A DNA stretch of 7,634 nucleotides. Source: a bacterium. GTDB taxonomy: Bacteria; CSSED10-310; JAJRTK01. The notes under the pieces are model-generated. The model ran no database searches. It worked only from the letters and a program-made list of their open reading frames with translations, and had not been told where the DNA came from. Positions 5,777-7,634 of this stretch are shown in pieces. Numbering within the stretch: position 1 is the stretch's first letter; the number at the start of each line of letters is the position of its first letter. Location: contig JAJRTK010000098.1 of assembly GCA_024278345.1 (NCBI GenBank), forward strand, positions 1-7,634, given 5' to 3'. The position numbers were made by a program, and so were the translations under genes.

Positions 5777-7420
5777 TTACTGGGGCGGCGACAAGACCGT
5801 GGCCGTCAAGTCTTCATGGACCATTTGCCAACCATCGATTTGCCGGAGCCACTGGACGAGAGGATGACCGCTCGGGAGAACGGCCAGATCGGGAGACCAG
5901 CGCTGGAGTTTCTCCTGCCACCCGGGATCGAGCCTGACGATGGATAGGTAGTCCTGGAAGACGCCAGTTTCGGCGTAGAAGTCGCTCCGCCCATCGATGA
6001 AAACCTGGGCCTGAGGAAAGAGGCGGTAGATGAGGTAACCGCCAAACCGATCCGTGCAGAAGAGCCGCCTCGACTTGCTCTTGGAAATGATTGCGGCGGC
6101 TTCCACCGGGTAATCCGTAGAGGAAAAACGGAACCGGCCCCACAGCCCTGCGAAGTTGGGAGAGATGGCGAGCCAACTTGTGATCACCAAGACTACCAGG
6201 ATTCCCCACACACCGTGGAGCCGCGCTTCCAAGTTTCCCAACCCTTGGTCCCGCGAACAGGGTCCGTCGGTGCTGTCGCGAGAGCATGGCGCTGCCCTTC
6301 CCCCCAAGGGCGATCCGCCGAGCTTTTTTTCAGGTCGCCGCCCTTGCAGCTCTTTTTGCACCAAGGTACCTGAGGTGGGGATCTCATTTTTCCCTCGTGC
6401 GGATTCTGGTCTGGACGACCTGCGACTGTCCGAGACCCTATGTTTATCAGCCTTTTTCGCCCTTTTCTGCGGGAACAACGCTGCCGCAAGAAATGGGGCC
6501 GTGGCCACCACCAGTAGCCCGGCATGGCGGTGGGATTGAAGGGTCAGGTGGGTCAGGCCCAACAAAACGAGCAGCCGCGGCCAGTCTTTGTTCCGGATGA
6601 TGGGGCCAAGGGCGATGGCCGCCAGAAGCAGCCATCCTTCCAGCAGTCGGCCGTGAAGGGTTTGGAAGTCGGGAGGCCGGAACTCCAGAATGTTCTTGAG
6701 AATGGCTTCGCTTTTGAGATACCGGAACAGATGGAGATGGAGTTCCCAACCGAAGGGCGTGGCCAGGGTCGCCAGGCTGCTGGCCACTAGAACCGCCAAC
6801 AGTGAGCCACTTCCCCACCGCCTTGGACTGTTCGCCCGAAGTCCTCCCACCAGATAGGCACCCATGACCAGCAGGCCCACCACGAAACTACCGTGGAGAT
6901 TACACCAGAGCAGGACCAATGGAACCAGAGACCAGAGAAGAAGGGGCGTACGCTTTGAGTTGCCCGCCTCCAGAATCGCAGTGAGGCAGAGGAGGAACGG
7001 ATAGGAAAGGAGATGGGGCCTGGCCAGCCAATGCACCATGGAGACGCTGGCGCCCAAAAGACAGATCCCAAAGGCTGCGATTCCGTGAGCGCCCAGTCGG
7101 ACGGACTGCGCCAAGAGCATCCAGAAGGTCAGGGCCAGGAGAAGAGCGGAGGCCGCCACGAGAGCACGAAGACCGCCCAGGGAATGGAGAGTCGCCATGG
7201 CCAGATCGCTCAACCATTCCCATGGGAACCAGGGTTGGCCGGCCGCGCTGAACGAGAACGGATCAGTAAGGGGAACCGAGCCGGTTTGAAGAATGATTTC
7301 ACCAGCCCGGACATGCCACCCGATATCGCTGTCAAGAAGCAGTGAATCAGCCGTCACCAGGACCGCCATGAGCACCAGGATGGCGATGAGGTCTTTCAGG
7401 CCGGGAAGGAAACAAGACAT
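5777..7420 (-). CDS. Multi-pass membrane protein, GT-C-like conserved hypothetical
   Basis: A 547-aa integral membrane protein. After a first helix (about 8-24), the luminal-type loop carries DSDIGWHVRAGEIIL and PLTDPFSFSAAGQPWFPWEWLSDL (30-72), matching the 'D-x-x-x-W-H-x-x-x-G-x-x-I ... P-x-x-D-P-F-S' pattern of a widespread unnamed family with the look of GT-C polyprenyl-linked glycosyltransferases. Around ten more helices follow to about 315. A charged loop (about 317-403) is followed by a helix at about 405-420, then a soluble C-terminal domain with RLFCTDRFGGYLIYRLFPQ, VFIDGRSDFY and VHEDLTATVL, all features of the same family. Actual glycosyltransferase activity is inference. Start: ATG 7420 puts the first helix close to the N-terminus, but has no clear RBS; TTG 7447 is in frame and would add nine residues. 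Oddities: the loop is long, polar and low-complexity, with two PCSRD copies and an A-AAA-AAG heptamer in phase (near 6323-6330). Confidence 0.82.
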   Translation of the reverse strand: MSCFLPGLKDLIAILVLMAVLVTADSLLLDSDIGWHVRAGEIILQTGSVPLTDPFSFSAAGQPWFPWEWLSDLAMATLHSLGGLRALVAASALLLALTFWMLLAQSVRLGAHGIAAFGICLLGASVSMVHWLARPHLLSYPFLLCLTAILEAGNSKRTPLLLWSLVPLVLLWCNLHGSFVVGLLVMGAYLVGGLRANSPRRWGSGSLLAVLVASSLATLATPFGWELHLHLFRYLKSEAILKNILEFRPPDFQTLHGRLLEGWLLLAAIALGPIIRNKDWPRLLVLLGLTHLTLQSHRHAGLLVVATAPFLAAALFPQKRAKKADKHRVSDSRRSSRPESARGKNEIPTSGTLVQKELQGRRPEKKLGGSPLGGRAAPCSRDSTDGPCSRDQGLGNLEARLHGVWGILVVLVITSWLAISPNFAGLWGRFRFSSTDYPVEAAAIISKSKSRRLFCTDRFGGYLIYRLFPQAQVFIDGRSDFYAETGVFQDYLSIVRLDPGWQEKLQRWSPDLAVLPSGHPLVQWLRQIDGWQMVHEDLTATVLSPPQ

Positions 7421-7634
7421 GGTTTGAGAGTACAGTAATGGGGGCAAGCATCGCCAGTGCTGGGTATCTTTTTCCCTGCGACCTGAAACATCCCCTCATT
7501 TCCAGGCGGAAAGAGGGTTTGGGGGCTCGTTGACCGGTTGAAGGGCGATGAGAGGGGAGGGGCGGCGGACGGACTGCCGCCGACCCGACCGGACGCCAAC
7601 CAGCAGAAAAAAGCAGTTGTCGGAGTCTTTGACC
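7421..7634. other. Non-coding right end
   Basis: Upstream region of the membrane protein gene. No confident promoter is seen. It contains a purine-rich stretch (about 7541-7561) next to the right copy of the long-range inverted repeat, and an A6 run at 7607-7612. A minus-strand frame across 7396-7599 has no recognisable features and overlaps the start of the membrane gene, so I do not call it. Confidence 0.5.
7562..7583 (-). repeat. Right copy of 22-nt long-range inverted repeat
   Basis: Exact reverse complement of 65-86, with the same internal hairpin (6-bp stem, 8-nt loop). Both copies lie in gene-free sequence at the outer ends of the window, about 7.5 kb apart and facing each other. Confidence 0.75.

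Noticed and set aside
5288-5947. Plus-strand frame of 219 codons across the convergent junction
   Set aside because: It overlaps the methyltransferase in another frame and is antisense to the membrane protein; no recognisable features.
5814-6287. Second minus-strand frame inside the membrane protein gene
   Set aside because: The zero frame carries the conserved VFIDGRSDFY segment here; this frame is Arg/Pro-rich and only of interest as the possible product of a -1 slip.
65-7583. Transposon with 22-bp terminal inverted repeats
   Set aside because: No transposase, resolvase or target-site duplication is seen, and the enclosed genes look like ordinary chromosomal functions; a dispersed palindrome explains the repeats more simply.
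1-7634. Defence island, CRISPR array or retron
   Set aside because: No nuclease, helicase, reverse transcriptase, toxin-antitoxin pair or regularly spaced repeats were found on either strand.

Overview
The window is a GC-rich (roughly high-50s percent by eye) bacterial chromosomal segment. It carries six well-supported protein genes, one doubtful small ORF, and several palindromic or inverted-repeat elements in the spacers. No rRNA, tRNA, CRISPR array, transposase, integrase or phage gene is visible. The lipobox protein and the signal-peptide proteins suggest a diderm envelope. The conserved membrane family at 5777-7420 and the paired palindrome at 5202-5258 resemble what is seen in environmental lineages such as Acidobacteria, Planctomycetes or Verrucomicrobia. 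That placement is from memory and is not proof of taxon.

Layout. Positions 1-800 are mostly non-coding, with a strong imperfect hairpin (328-369), one half of a long-range 22-nt inverted repeat (65-86) and a weak minus-strand ORF (397-660). A HAD-superfamily phosphatase (+, 804-1643) runs into and overlaps by 29 bp the end of a convergent nitroreductase (-, 1615-2466). A 308-bp divergent spacer (2467-2774) follows, with two groups of small hairpins. Next is a tightly coupled pair on the plus strand: a secreted, membrane-anchored beta-propeller/FN3 protein (2775-4439) and a lipoprotein (4436-5140) that share an ATGA overlap. A 172-bp spacer then holds two perfect palindromes in tandem. After it comes a small ICMT-like membrane methyltransferase (+, GTG start, 5313-5774), which ends 2 bp from the convergent multi-pass GT-C-like membrane protein (-, 5777-7420). 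The last ~210 bp are non-coding and hold the second half of the 22-nt inverted repeat (7562-7583).

How the genes relate. The only convincing functional unit is the 2775-5140 pair, which should place a propeller/FN3 ectodomain and a beta-rich lipoprotein on opposite membrane faces or in the periplasm. Its purpose is unknown. The other genes look like independent housekeeping or accessory functions: phosphate-ester hydrolysis, flavin-dependent reduction, and membrane-associated methyl transfer and glycosyl transfer. I found no clear sign of a defence, mobile or biosynthetic system. The items most worth a second look are the repeats and the propeller-lipoprotein pair.
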